64,000 bases of DNA from Pollutiaquabacter sp046052345 (lineage in GTDB: Bacteria > Bacteroidota > Bacteroidia > AKYH767-A > 2013-40CM-41-45), in NCBI GenBank assembly GCA_046052345.1, contig JBJOMN010000007.1:248001-312000 (forward strand), in the 5' to 3' direction. Each line of letters opens with the position of its first letter. Within the stretch, counting starts at the first letter, position 1. This document shows positions 35,003 through 43,990 of the stretch, in pieces. The notes under the pieces were generated by a model. That model saw nothing but the letters and a program-made list of their open reading frames with translations, had not been told where the DNA came from and searched no databases. The position numbers were made by a program, and so were the translations under genes.

Positions 35003-36841
35003 ATGGCACACCCGAATGAAGTCCTTGATAATGTAATCATCAAGTTCGCCGGTGACTCCGGTGACGGTATGCAGCTGACCGGTACGCAGTTCACCAATAC
35101 GGCAGCGCTCCTCGGCAACGACCTCAGTACTTTCCCTGATTTCCCTGCGGAGATCCGTGCTCCCCAAGGCACACTCGCCGGAGTTTCGGGATTCCAGCTC
35201 CATTTCGGAAGTGTTGAGATCTTCACTCCCGGCGACTACTGCGATGTGCTGGTTGCGATGAATGCAGCCGCGCTCAAAGCCAACCTCCGGAATATCCGCA
35301 AAAGCGGAACCGTGATCGTCAATACCGACGGATTCGATGCGAAGAACCTGCGTCTTGCCGGCTACGGTGATGTCAATCCGTTGGAGAACGGCACACTCGA
35401 CAATTACCGTGTCGTCCGCATGGATGTCACCAAGATGACCCGTGCCGCCCTCGAGGGAAGCGGACTCGGTGTGAAGGAGATCGACCGTGCGAAAAACATG
35501 TTCGTGCTGGGCTATCTGTACTGGATGTACAACCGTTCGATGGACCATACGGTGAATTTCATCGAAGAGAAATTCGGAAAGAAGCCGGAGATCCGCGATG
35601 CCAACCTGAAAGTCCTCAAAGCCGGCTATCACTTCGGTGAGACGCGCGAGGATTCGGCCAGCCGTTTCTCGATCGGGCCTGCGAAGATCGCTCCGGGAAC
35701 TTACCGTAACATGATGGGTAACCAGGCGGTAGCGCTCGGTCTCATTGCAGCTTCCCGGAAATCCGGTCTCCAGCTTTTTTACGGTACATACCCCATCACT
35801 CCCGCTTCCGATATCCTGCATGAGCTTTCCCGTCACAAGAATTTCGGAGTAAAGACCTTCCAGGCCGAAGACGAGATTGCCGGTATCTGTTCCGCCATCG
35901 GCGCTTCCTTCGGTGGAGCATTGGCGGTGACCGGCTCCTCCGGTCCCGGTATAGCGCTGAAGACAGAGGCCATGGGACTTGCGCTCATGCTGGAACTTCC
36001 TTTGGTGATCATCAATGTCCAGCGCGGCGGACCTTCTACCGGACTTCCTACCAAGACCGAGCAGTCCGACCTTCTTCAGGCGGTCTGGGGACGAAACGGT
36101 GAGTCGCCGATTCCGGTGATCGCCGCGGCTACGCCCTCCGACTGTTTCTATATGGCTTACGAGGCCTGCAGGCTGGCAGTGGAATTCATGACACCGGTCA
36201 TCCTGCTTACTGACGGATACATCGCCAACGGCGCCGAGCCGTGGATGTTCCCCAGCTCCTCGGACCTCCCCGCCATCAATGTCGAATTCGCCAAAGCTGA
36301 CGGAGAGAAATTCCTTCCCTACAAGCGGAACGAAAAACTATCCCGCCCTTGGGCGATTCCGGGTACTAAAGGACTCGAGCACCGTATCGGAGGTATCGAG
36401 AAACAACACGAGACCGGCAACATCAGTTATGACCCCATGAACCATGAACTCATGGTGAACATGCGCGAGGACAAAGTCGAGAAGATCGCCGATTACATCC
36501 CCGCAATCAAACCGGAAGTAGGCGTCGACAAAGGCAAGTTGCTCGTGTTGGGCTGGGGTTCCACTTACGGAGCCATCAAGAGCGCCGTATTGAGCGCCCG
36601 TGCGCAGGGACACGATGTGAGCTTCGCGCATCTGCGTCACATCCGTCCGTTCCCCAAGAATCTGGGAGACTTCCTCAAGAACTACGACCAGGTGCTTATT
36701 CCTGAGATGAACAAAGGACAGCTTATCAAGATGATCCGCGAGAAATACCTCGTTCCGGCCATCGGCCTGAACAAGGTACAAGGTCTGCCTTTCAGTGCAG
36801 AGGAGATCTTCAGCCGTATCGTCTCAATGACCAAGAAATAA
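35003..36841 (+). CDS. korA: 2-oxoacid:ferredoxin oxidoreductase, fused gamma-alpha subunit (2-oxoglutarate type)
   Basis: 612 residues from ATG 35003. The N-terminal third is the gamma domain (KFAGDSGDGMQLTGTQFT). The rest is the alpha subunit with YGTYPITPASDILHEL, FQAEDEIAGICSAIGASFGG and GLALMLELPLVIINVQRGGPSTGLPTKTEQSDL. With KorB it converts a 2-oxoacid, most likely 2-oxoglutarate, and CoA to acyl-CoA, CO2 and reduced ferredoxin. No delta (ferredoxin) subunit gene is linked. korB follows after 32 bp. Confidence 0.92.
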   Translation: MAHPNEVLDNVIIKFAGDSGDGMQLTGTQFTNTAALLGNDLSTFPDFPAEIRAPQGTLAGVSGFQLHFGSVEIFTPGDYCDVLVAMNAAALKANLRNIRKSGTVIVNTDGFDAKNLRLAGYGDVNPLENGTLDNYRVVRMDVTKMTRAALEGSGLGVKEIDRAKNMFVLGYLYWMYNRSMDHTVNFIEEKFGKKPEIRDANLKVLKAGYHFGETREDSASRFSIGPAKIAPGTYRNMMGNQAVALGLIAASRKSGLQLFYGTYPITPASDILHELSRHKNFGVKTFQAEDEIAGICSAIGASFGGALAVTGSSGPGIALKTEAMGLALMLELPLVIINVQRGGPSTGLPTKTEQSDLLQAVWGRNGESPIPVIAAATPSDCFYMAYEACRLAVEFMTPVILLTDGYIANGAEPWMFPSSSDLPAINVEFAKADGEKFLPYKRNEKLSRPWAIPGTKGLEHRIGGIEKQHETGNISYDPMNHELMVNMREDKVEKIADYIPAIKPEVGVDKGKLLVLGWGSTYGAIKSAVLSARAQGHDVSFAHLRHIRPFPKNLGDFLKNYDQVLIPEMNKGQLIKMIREKYLVPAIGLNKVQGLPFSAEEIFSRIVSMTKK

Positions 36842-36873
36842 TCCAGTAATCAACCTTCCATAGATATCCTACC

Positions 36874-37914
36874 ATGGAAACCCCCGCTGCTTCCGCAGAA
36901 AAATTCACAGCCAAAGAACTCGTAACGGACCAGGAAGTCCGTTGGTGCCCGGGCTGTGGCGACTACTCGATCCTCAAGCAGGCGCAGACAGTCATTCCCG
37001 AGCTCGGCATTCCGCGCGAGAACATCGTCTTCATCTCCGGGATCGGATGCTCTTCCCGTTTCCCGTATTACATGGAGACCTTCGGGATGCACTCCATCCA
37101 CGGCCGTGCGACCGCAGTCGCCAGCGGACTGAAGGCCACCCGTCCGGAACTCAGCATCTGGCTGGTGACCGGTGACGGTGACGGACTTTCTATCGGCGGC
37201 AACCATACCATTCACCTGTTGCGCCGGAACTTCGACCTGAACGTTCTGCTGTTCAACAATGAAATTTACGGACTGACCAAAGGACAATATTCTCCGACCT
37301 CCGAGGAGGGCAAAGTCACCAAGTCCACCCCGATGGGTTCCGTCGATCATCCTTTCAACCCGCTTGCGCTGTGTCTCGGAGCCGACGCTACGTTTGTCGC
37401 CCGTTCCATGGACCGTGATCCTAAGCATCTTCAGGCTATCCTGAAACGCGCCAACGATCATAAAGGTGCTTCCTTCGTCGAGATCTACCAGAACTGCAAT
37501 GTCTTCAATGACGGCGCCTTCGAAGTCTTCACCGAAAAGGCAACCAAGAAGCACGAAACGCTTTTCATGGAATCCGGCAAGCCCTTGCTTTTTGGCGAGA
37601 ACAACGAGCTGGGTATCAAACTTGACGGTTTCACGCCTGTAGTCGTAAATCTCAACGAGGGTGCCTCTGCTAACGACCTTTGGATCCACGACGAACGCGA
37701 CCGTGTCAAGGCCGGTATCCTTGCCCGCTTCTTTGACAATCCGCGTGACGGCGCAGCGCATCGTCTGCCCCGTCCTTTCGGTGTATTCTATACCGAGGAC
37801 CGTCCGTGTTACGAAGACAAGCTGGCCGAGCAGATCTCCAACATGAAAGCCAAGCGCGGAGACGGCGACCTCGATGCCCTGTTGCGCGGCCGCGAGACCT
37901 GGACTATCAGCTGA
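36874..37914 (+). CDS. korB: 2-oxoacid:ferredoxin oxidoreductase, beta subunit
   Basis: 346 residues. It binds thiamine diphosphate and the proximal 4Fe-4S cluster. CPGCGDYSI holds two cluster cysteines and GIGCSS a third. The TPP motif runs from GDGDGLSIGGNH to LLFNNEIYGLTKGQYSPTS, as in the 2-oxoglutarate/pyruvate beta subunits. The last 60 residues form a tail. It pairs with korA and ends in a strong terminator. Confidence 0.93.
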   Translation: METPAASAEKFTAKELVTDQEVRWCPGCGDYSILKQAQTVIPELGIPRENIVFISGIGCSSRFPYYMETFGMHSIHGRATAVASGLKATRPELSIWLVTGDGDGLSIGGNHTIHLLRRNFDLNVLLFNNEIYGLTKGQYSPTSEEGKVTKSTPMGSVDHPFNPLALCLGADATFVARSMDRDPKHLQAILKRANDHKGASFVEIYQNCNVFNDGAFEVFTEKATKKHETLFMESGKPLLFGENNELGIKLDGFTPVVVNLNEGASANDLWIHDERDRVKAGILARFFDNPRDGAAHRLPRPFGVFYTEDRPCYEDKLAEQISNMKAKRGDGDLDALLRGRETWTIS

Positions 37915-37943
37915 ACTTCCGACCCGTGTTGAATAACATCCCG

Positions 37944-37976
37944 GCGTGCTGCACATTCGTGCGGCACGCTTTTTTT
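37944..37976 (+). terminator. Rho-independent terminator of korAB
   Basis: GCGTGC-T-GCAC, a 4-nt loop ATTC, GTGC-G-GCACGC, then seven T. It sits exactly at the convergent end of nadE, whose stop begins at 37976. Confidence 0.88.
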
Positions 37977-39619
37977 CAGGACAAATACTTCCCTACGATG
38001 GGAAGTCGCCGCCCGCTTCCGAACGCTTTCGGTGACACACGTAAGATCGGTGCGAACTGATGCCGTTTGTATTCGTTGGAGTTGACCAGTTTCAGTACCC
38101 TTTTCACCATTGCATGGTCGAATCCCATGGCAGTCAGCTCTTCGGGTCCTTTCCTCTTTTCAATGTACTGGAATAGGAGCGGATCAAGGATGTCGTATTC
38201 AGGCAGTGAATCCGAATCCTTCTGGTCAGGACGAAGTTCGGCGGAAGGTGCCTTTCGAATGATCGATTCCGGTATGATCTTCCGGTCACGGTTGATGTAT
38301 TCGGCCAGTCGGTAGACTTCTGTCTTATAAACGTCGCCGATGACCGAAAGTCCGCCGCACATGTCGCCGTATAATGTGCCGTATCCCACAGCCAGTTCGC
38401 TCTTGTTGGAAGTGTTGAGCAGGATAGCGCCGAACTTGTTGGACTCCGCCATCAGAAGTACGCCGCGAATCCTTGCCTGAAGGTTTTCTTCGGTCACGTT
38501 GAAAGGCAGGTCACGGAATGCAGTGGCCAGACTCTTCAGGTACTGGTCATAGATGTCGTGTATCGGAAGGATTTCGTGTTCGACGCCCAGTTCGTTCACC
38601 AACTGCAGGGAATCGTCCACAGATCCGGTCGACGAGAAGCGGGAAGGCATCATCAGGACGCGGACGTTTTCGGGTCCTAAGGCGGTTGCGGCCAGCGCCG
38701 TGACCACTGCGGAGTCGATTCCTCCGGAAAGCCCCAGTATCGCCTTTCGGAATCCCATTTTTGAAAAGTAATCCCGTATGCCGATTATCAACGCGTCATG
38801 AATCGAGGCTATTTTGCAGGAATCTTCCGGTTTTGCTTCATTTTCCGCAGGTGCAAGATTTCCATCCCGGAAGTCGACGAAGCAGAGAGCTTCTTTGAAA
38901 GCAGGAGCTGCTGAGACGGTCGCGCCTTTTCGATCAATCGCAACGCTTCTTCCGTCGAAAATAACCTCGGTCTGAGCGCCGACATGGTTCACGTAGATAA
39001 GCGGTGTGCCGTATTTGGTGACATTCCTGTGAAGCACATCCATGCGCTCCTTGCCGTGCAGGTAGTCGAACGGTGAAGCGGCGATATTGATGATCAACTC
39101 CGGACGTTCGGAGGAAAGCACGTCCATGGGGCAAGAAACGTACATCGGATCGTCATCGATGTTCCACAAGTCTTCGCAAACGGTGAGCGCGATCCGTTTC
39201 CCGTCAATGTCGACACAGTGGAAGTCGCGGTTCGGTTCGAAGTAGCGGTATTCATCAAAGATGTCGTAGGTGGGAAGCAGGGCCTTGTGGACGGTATCCA
39301 GTATGACTCCGTCCTTCACCACGCACGCTGAGTTGAAAAGATTCTTTCCTTTGATTTCAGGGTTAACGGTCGGAGTGCCTACGATTGCAGTGATGCCGGC
39401 ACATTCTTCGGCGATACGATTCACCGATTCACTACACTTTTCAATGAAGTGCCGGAACTCAAGGAAGTCACGCGGAGGATAGCCGGATACGGCCAGTTCC
39501 GGAAAAACGATGAGGGAGGCTCCGTTGGCTTTTGCCAGCCGGACATGGTCCAGCATCTTCGAAGTATTGGACTCGAAGTCGCCTACCGTGAAGTTGAGCT
39601 GGGAAAGGGCGATCCTCAT
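37976..39619 (-). CDS. nadE: Glutamine-dependent NAD+ synthetase
   Basis: 547 residues from ATG 39619; the open frame reaches 39727 but homologues begin with MRIALSQLNFTVGD. The N-terminal nitrilase-type glutaminase (1-265) has FPELAVSGYPPRD, KALLPTYDIFDEYRYF and the cysteine in ALTVCEDLW. The C-terminal ATP-pyrophosphatase domain has LSGGIDSAVV and NTSNKSELAVGYGTLYGD. It makes NAD+ from nicotinate adenine dinucleotide, using glutamine as nitrogen donor. It lies after the outer-membrane protein gene, but a hairpin terminator falls between them. Confidence 0.96.
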   Translation of the reverse strand: MRIALSQLNFTVGDFESNTSKMLDHVRLAKANGASLIVFPELAVSGYPPRDFLEFRHFIEKCSESVNRIAEECAGITAIVGTPTVNPEIKGKNLFNSACVVKDGVILDTVHKALLPTYDIFDEYRYFEPNRDFHCVDIDGKRIALTVCEDLWNIDDDPMYVSCPMDVLSSERPELIINIAASPFDYLHGKERMDVLHRNVTKYGTPLIYVNHVGAQTEVIFDGRSVAIDRKGATVSAAPAFKEALCFVDFRDGNLAPAENEAKPEDSCKIASIHDALIIGIRDYFSKMGFRKAILGLSGGIDSAVVTALAATALGPENVRVLMMPSRFSSTGSVDDSLQLVNELGVEHEILPIHDIYDQYLKSLATAFRDLPFNVTEENLQARIRGVLLMAESNKFGAILLNTSNKSELAVGYGTLYGDMCGGLSVIGDVYKTEVYRLAEYINRDRKIIPESIIRKAPSAELRPDQKDSDSLPEYDILDPLLFQYIEKRKGPEELTAMGFDHAMVKRVLKLVNSNEYKRHQFAPILRVSPKAFGSGRRLPIVGKYLS

Positions 39620-39623
39620 GGTA

Positions 39624-39650
39624 TAAAAAAACCCGTTACGGTGTAACGGG
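39624..39650 (-). terminator. Terminator of the outer-membrane protein gene, just upstream of nadE
   Basis: On the minus strand CCCGTTAC, ACC loop, GTAACGGG (39650-39632), then seven T. A TACCTTTG box (39660-39653) lies right before it on the same strand and could be the -7 box of nadE, in which case the hairpin would fall within its leader. Confidence 0.7.
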
Positions 39651-39674
39651 TACAAAGGTATAATCTTCCCGGGA

Positions 39675-40409
39675 CTAGAAGAGAACCCCGATCGAAAGGC
39701 CCAGCATGTTGGCAGCGATTTTTGCACCGTCGAGCACGGGATTATCCGCTTTCTTATCGGTCACCTTGATGAGTCCGTTGCTGAAGGTGATGCCGGCCAC
39801 AAGGCTGGTCGATCCGGAGAGATTATACTCTATTCCGGCTCCGAGGACCATGCTGAGGTTGAACAGGTTTATATCGGCGGCGATGTCTTCGTCCTCGTAT
39901 TCTTGCACCGCCGTATTCGTGAATCCCGGAGAAGTGGTCTGTGTCTTGACGGTTCCGTCATAATTCGCTCTGACATTGATGCCGGGTGCGATACCTGCCT
40001 GCAGGAAGTACTTGATATATCCGATCTCGTTGGTCTTGAGAAGCATGCTGATCGGCAGTTCCACGTAGTTGGTCCGCAGGTCCATATCATAGGTGGTCGT
40101 AATGGTGGAGTCATTCGGGGACACCCTGACCGTATTCACACTGACCTTGTTCAGTTTGCCCCCCTTATAGTTGACGTCGATTCCGCTGCAGAGGAAGTAA
40201 TTGTTCGAAAGTCGGAAATTGGCAATGAATCCGTAGGAGGCGCGCAGCAAACTTCCGTCGTTTTTAACGTCTTTGGTGTCGCTGCGGAACCAGTCCAGCG
40301 CGGGAGTCGCCTTCATGCCGAATTGGAATTTGGTGATAGTCCCCTTGTCTTGGGCGGACAGGGTCTGCATAAGGACTGTAAGCACCGCCATTACGAATAA
40401 CTTTTTCAT
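39675..40409 (-). CDS. Outer-membrane beta-barrel protein (PorT-like family)
   Basis: 244 residues. A signal peptide (MKKLFVMAVLTVLMQTLSAQD) precedes alternating hydrophobic strands with aromatic ends, such as GFIANFRLSNNYFLCSGIDVNYKGG and LVAGITFSNGLI, and a final strand GLSIGVLF ending in Phe. This is the pattern of the small eight- to ten-strand barrels annotated as outer-membrane beta-barrel or PorT-like proteins in Bacteroidota. No ligand can be told. It is divergent from gldB, 14 bp away, so the two share a very small control region. It has its own terminator. Confidence 0.78.
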   Translation of the reverse strand: MKKLFVMAVLTVLMQTLSAQDKGTITKFQFGMKATPALDWFRSDTKDVKNDGSLLRASYGFIANFRLSNNYFLCSGIDVNYKGGKLNKVSVNTVRVSPNDSTITTTYDMDLRTNYVELPISMLLKTNEIGYIKYFLQAGIAPGINVRANYDGTVKTQTTSPGFTNTAVQEYEDEDIAADINLFNLSMVLGAGIEYNLSGSTSLVAGITFSNGLIKVTDKKADNPVLDGAKIAANMLGLSIGVLF

Positions 40410-40423
40410 CTTTGTAGTGGTTT

Positions 40424-41470
40424 ATGCGAGCAATGATACTAAAAACCCTCCCTCTCCGGTCATGGCCGGTATTGCTTCTCTTAATAAGCATTTGTTCATT
40501 ACCCTCCTGTCGCACAGGACAGGAGCGGAATGAAATGACCGGCGATTCCACGGCGGTCACGGTACTCCGTTTCGAGCAGGACCTGTTCAGCGATTCGATT
40601 CCCGGCGGTAACCGTGAGGATTTCCTCAAGAACAAGTACGGTGCGTTTTACGACCTGTTCATCTGGCAGCTCACGCGTATCGGTTCGCCCGACAGCACTC
40701 TTACTGCCTCCAACCTGGAGGCGTTTGTCTCGGACACCAACTTCCGTGCGGTGTTCCGGGCATGTTCCGAGAAGTACGGAGATTTCAGTCCATTTGCCGG
40801 TAAACTGGATGATGCATTCCGTGCCTACGCGGAAGCATTTCCGGGCAAAACGGTTCCCGTATTGCTTACCACCCTTTCCGTATTCTCTTACCCGGTCATT
40901 TGCGATTCGACACATCTTGCGGTTTCACTGGACATGTATCTAAACCCGGGTTGCAGGTTCTATCCTACCGTAGAGCCTCCTTTTCCGGCATACCTCCAAC
41001 GGCGCATGAGCAAGGAGTACATCGTTTCGGATGCGATGAAGGGATGGCTGCAAAGCGACTATGCTGCCGACGAATCCGCATCGGATCTTTTGGAGATGAT
41101 GGTTTCTCAGGGCCGGATCGGATACGCACTCGGCAAGCTGCTTCCCGGTGAGCCGGATTCAGTGCGGACCGGTTACACAGCCGACCAGATCAAGTGGTGT
41201 TCGGAAAATGAAGGCAAGGTGTGGAGCTTCTTCATCGACAACAAGCTGCTTTACTCCAAGGATCCCAATATCCTCATGAAATATGTGGGCGAGGGTCCTT
41301 CCACGAACGGTTTTCCGGAGGGGTCTCCCGGGAACATCGGTTTGTTCGTCGGAACCCGCATCGTCACCACCTATATGGAATCACATCCTGAAATGACGTT
41401 GCAGCAGCTGATGGAGATAAAGGATCTGCACCAGCTATTCCAAGAGTCAAGGTATAAGCCGAAGAAATAG
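40424..41470 (+). CDS. gldB: Gliding-motility lipoprotein GldB
   Basis: 348 residues. The signal contains a lipobox (LPSC, Cys about 29), so the protein is lipid-anchored. DSTAVTVLRFEQDLFS, FYDLFIWQLTRIG, LDMYLNPGCRFYP and a long C-terminal zincin-like helical region (GEGPSTNGFPEGSPGNIG and VTTYMESHPEMTLQQLME) match GldB. It is required for gliding and type IX-linked surface machinery in Flavobacterium johnsoniae. gldC follows after 50 bp, as in other members of the phylum. Confidence 0.88.
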   Translation: MRAMILKTLPLRSWPVLLLLISICSLPSCRTGQERNEMTGDSTAVTVLRFEQDLFSDSIPGGNREDFLKNKYGAFYDLFIWQLTRIGSPDSTLTASNLEAFVSDTNFRAVFRACSEKYGDFSPFAGKLDDAFRAYAEAFPGKTVPVLLTTLSVFSYPVICDSTHLAVSLDMYLNPGCRFYPTVEPPFPAYLQRRMSKEYIVSDAMKGWLQSDYAADESASDLLEMMVSQGRIGYALGKLLPGEPDSVRTGYTADQIKWCSENEGKVWSFFIDNKLLYSKDPNILMKYVGEGPSTNGFPEGSPGNIGLFVGTRIVTTYMESHPEMTLQQLMEIKDLHQLFQESRYKPKK

Positions 41471-41520
41471 CCCGATTCGACACATCAACATTCCCGATAA
41501 CTGACCATAAGACACCAGGC

Positions 41521-41859
41521 ATGAAAAAATCAGAAATACGTTTCACTGTTTCGGTAGACGACAATCACGTCCCTGAAGTGATAGAGTGGGAGGCAACGGA
41601 GAGCGGGATGGAGGGAAGCCGTCCTTGCAAGGCTACGCTGGTTTCGTTGTGGGATCCGAAGGAGAACGCCACGCTGCGCATCGACTTATGGACGAAGGAG
41701 ATGCCGGTTGAGGACATGAAGCGGTTCTTCTTCGAGAATTTCGCTTCCATGGCGGATACCTATCTGCGTGCTACCGATGATGCGGAGGGTGCGAAGATCA
41801 TCCGTCGCTTTTCGGATGAATTCGGGAAAGCTACCGGTGTTGCCGGAAAAAAGGGCTGA
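41521..41859 (+). CDS. gldC: Gliding-motility protein GldC
   Basis: 112 residues with no signal peptide. The sequence KKSEIRFTVSVDDNHVPE at the start and LRIDLWTKEMPVEDMKRFF in the middle are typical of GldC, a small cytoplasmic protein that supports gliding but is often not essential. It follows gldB and faces engB tail to tail with a gap of 25 bp. Confidence 0.88.
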   Translation: MKKSEIRFTVSVDDNHVPEVIEWEATESGMEGSRPCKATLVSLWDPKENATLRIDLWTKEMPVEDMKRFFFENFASMADTYLRATDDAEGAKIIRRFSDEFGKATGVAGKKG

Positions 41860-41884
41860 CGGTCGTCGTTCAGCCGCACGGGAT

Positions 41885-42499
41885 TCATTTCCTTTCGAAA
41901 GTACTGTTGCAGTCTTCGATGAAGTCGAGCAAGTCCTCCCTGCCGGTCTTCTGTTCGGAGGAGGTCAGGAAAATGGTCGGCAGCTCTTCCCAGGTCTCTC
42001 TCAGCGTCCTTTTGTAACGTTCCACGGAAGTCACGGTCTGCTGCTTTGATACCTTGTCGCATTTCGTGAAAGCGATGACGAAGGGGACCCGGTTCGCTCC
42101 GAGCCAGTTGATGAATTCAAGATCCGACTTCTGGGGCTCGTGACGCACATCGACCAGTACGAATACGTACATCAGGTTCGGTCGACGCATCATGTAGTCC
42201 CGTATCATCTTCTGCCATTTGATACGATCGGTCCAGGAGACCTTGGCGTACCCGTAGCCGGGCAGGTCGACGATATACCATTCCTTGTTGATCAGGAAAT
42301 GGTTGATGAGTTGAGTTTTCCCGGGATTTGCGGAAGTCTTCGCCAGCTGCTTCCTGTCGGTGATCATGTTGATCAGCGACGATTTTCCCACGTTCGAACG
42401 TCCGATAAAGGCATATTCAGGCAAATCCGGCGGAGGGCACTTCTCGACGGAAGGGTTGCTGATGACATAGGTGGCCTCTCGGATAAGCATCGTGGTCAA
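41885..42499 (-). CDS. engB: Ribosome biogenesis GTPase EngB/YsxC
   Basis: 204 residues. G1 motif GRSNVGKSS, G3 DLPGYG, G4 TKCDK and the G5-like TSSEQKTG are all present, as in the TrmE-Era-EngA-EngB GTPases. It acts in assembly of the large ribosomal subunit. It follows the alpha/beta hydrolase gene by 45 bp on the same strand. Confidence 0.95.
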   Translation of the reverse strand: MTTMLIREATYVISNPSVEKCPPPDLPEYAFIGRSNVGKSSLINMITDRKQLAKTSANPGKTQLINHFLINKEWYIVDLPGYGYAKVSWTDRIKWQKMIRDYMMRRPNLMYVFVLVDVRHEPQKSDLEFINWLGANRVPFVIAFTKCDKVSKQQTVTSVERYKRTLRETWEELPTIFLTSSEQKTGREDLLDFIEDCNSTFERK

Positions 42500-42544
42500 G
42501 GGGACGGACGCCGATTTGGGCGCGTACTACTAATCGACAACAAG

Positions 42545-43309
42545 TCAGCCGGGAAAATGTTTCGCCAACCAGTTGCTTAACAAGGTATTGAACTGCTCCG
42601 GTTGTTCCATCATCGGGGCGTGCCCGCATTGGTCGATCCAGAACAGTTCGCTGGCCGGCAGAAGCCGGTTGAATTCCTCCGCTACATCGGGCGGTGTAAT
42701 CGTATCCTGCCGGCCCCAGATCAGGCAGGCGGGCCATGTCATCTCCTTCAGGTCATCGCTCATATTATGACGTATGGCCGACTTGGCCAGAGACAGGATA
42801 CGAATCAGTTTCCCTTTGTCGTTCACGATGCCGTACACTTCGTCGACGAGTTCTTTCGAGGCGGTGCGGGGATCGTAGAAGGTGTATTCCACTTTCTGTT
42901 TGATATAGTTGTAGTCCTCCCGCTTCGGGAAGGTGCCGCCCATCGCGTTCTCATAAAGTCCGGAGCTTCCGGTCAGTACGATACCCTTCACCTTTTCCGG
43001 GTGTCGCTTCACATAGACCAGCGTGACGTGTCCTCCCAGCGAATTCCCGACGAAGATGACGTCTTTGAGCTGTTTGAATTCCAGGAAGTCGTGGACGAAT
43101 TCGGAAAGCGCCTTGACGTTCGTGTTGAGGACAGGAAGCGTATAGATGGGCATCAAGGGTATGATGACCTTGTATTTGGCGGAGAAATGTCCGACGACGT
43201 CGTTCCAGTTGCTCAATGCGCCGAATAGCCCATGCAAGAGCACCAACGGTTGCCCGTTACCCTCCTCTATGTAATGAAACTCACCCTCCTGCTTTACCTC
43301 GTATCGCAT
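42545..43309 (-). CDS. Alpha/beta-fold hydrolase
   Basis: 254 residues. The oxyanion region is HGLFGALSNW, the nucleophile elbow GNSLGGH (Ser near 91), an acidic residue lies in IWGRQDTITPPD and the last histidine in DQCGHAPMMEQP, so the catalytic triad is complete. A cap region of about 60 residues lies between. It could be an esterase, lactonase or acyl hydrolase; the substrate is not clear. In many Bacteroidota an equivalent gene sits next to engB and mraZ. Confidence 0.88.
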   Translation of the reverse strand: MRYEVKQEGEFHYIEEGNGQPLVLLHGLFGALSNWNDVVGHFSAKYKVIIPLMPIYTLPVLNTNVKALSEFVHDFLEFKQLKDVIFVGNSLGGHVTLVYVKRHPEKVKGIVLTGSSGLYENAMGGTFPKREDYNYIKQKVEYTFYDPRTASKELVDEVYGIVNDKGKLIRILSLAKSAIRHNMSDDLKEMTWPACLIWGRQDTITPPDVAEEFNRLLPASELFWIDQCGHAPMMEQPEQFNTLLSNWLAKHFPG

Positions 43310-43323
43310 ACATGTGCTTTTGT

Positions 43324-43331
43324 CAAATGTA
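43324..43331 (-). promoter_or_regulatory. -7 box before the alpha/beta hydrolase gene
   Basis: TACATTTG on the minus strand, a full match to TAnnTTTG. It ends 15 bp before the ATG, which implies a very short leader. Confidence 0.35.
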
Positions 43332-43460
43332 GGTAATAGGACGCGGACGATGCAGAGACGAATTCGTCCGTGAAGCTTCCGGATCCTGCTCCATGCTTCG
43401 CTGCAAAGATGCGGGCCGCACGAAGCCCTTTTTCAGGTCAAATTCCTAAAGTTTTCAACA

Positions 43461-43490
43461 AAGTGGGAGAAAGTGGGGGGAAGTGGTAAA
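43461..43490 (+). promoter_or_regulatory. MraZ-binding repeats (mraZ operator)
   Basis: Three repeats in steps of exactly ten bases: TGGGA (43464), TGGGG (43474) and TGGTA (43484). MraZ proteins repress their own dcw operon by binding TGGGN repeats spaced by five bases, so this is the probable operator. A TACTTTAG box (43498-43505), one mismatch from TAnnTTTG, follows and may be the -7 element. Confidence 0.75.
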
Positions 43491-43525
43491 AAAGGTTTAC
43501 TTTAGCACCACTCAATAAAAGCGGG

Positions 43526-43990
43526 ATGGCGGGCTTTATCGGAGAATTTCCGTGCACTGTGGACGACAAGGGTCGTTTTCTGCTTCCGTCGGGACTGAAG
43601 AAGCAGGTCCCGGTGAAGGAGCAGAAGCGTTTCGTGGTCCATCGCGGCTTCGAAAAGCATCTGGTGATGTATACGCGCAAGGAGTGGGAGCGGATTTCCG
43701 CCGAGGTGAATGCGCTGAACCTGTATGTGCGGAAGAATCTGGAGTTCGTGCGGAAGTTCAACAGGGGTGCGACGGAGATCGAAGTGGATGCCACCAACCG
43801 TTTGTTGCTGCCTAAGACGCTCATGGAATATGCCGGCATCAAAAAGGACATCATCGTCTTCGCCTTCGGAACGCGCATGGAGATATGGTCGGAAGAAGAG
43901 TATAACAGGATGATGAAAGACGACGGGGACGGATTCGCCAAGCTGGCGGAGGATGTGATGGGCGGCAACAGGAAGGATGACAACGAGTAG
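43526..43990 (+). CDS. mraZ: Transcriptional regulator MraZ
   Basis: 154 residues with two SpoVT/AbrB-like domains. FIGEFPCTVDDKGRFLLPSGL and EVDATNRLLLPKTLMEYAGI are the two DNA-binding halves with the conserved DxKGR-like and DxxxR motifs. It forms a ring and represses the division and wall operon through the repeats upstream. It overlaps rsmH by 14 bases and opens the dcw cluster. Confidence 0.95.
   Translation: MAGFIGEFPCTVDDKGRFLLPSGLKKQVPVKEQKRFVVHRGFEKHLVMYTRKEWERISAEVNALNLYVRKNLEFVRKFNRGATEIEVDATNRLLLPKTLMEYAGIKKDIIVFAFGTRMEIWSEEEYNRMMKDDGDGFAKLAEDVMGGNRKDDNE

Noticed and set aside
36850..37956. Open frame antisense to korB
   Set aside because: Shadow of a conserved gene, with no recognisable domain, promoter or terminator.
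43464..43486. G-rich run before mraZ as a G-quadruplex
   Set aside because: Only two runs of three or more G; the ten-base TGGGN period explains the region better as an MraZ operator.
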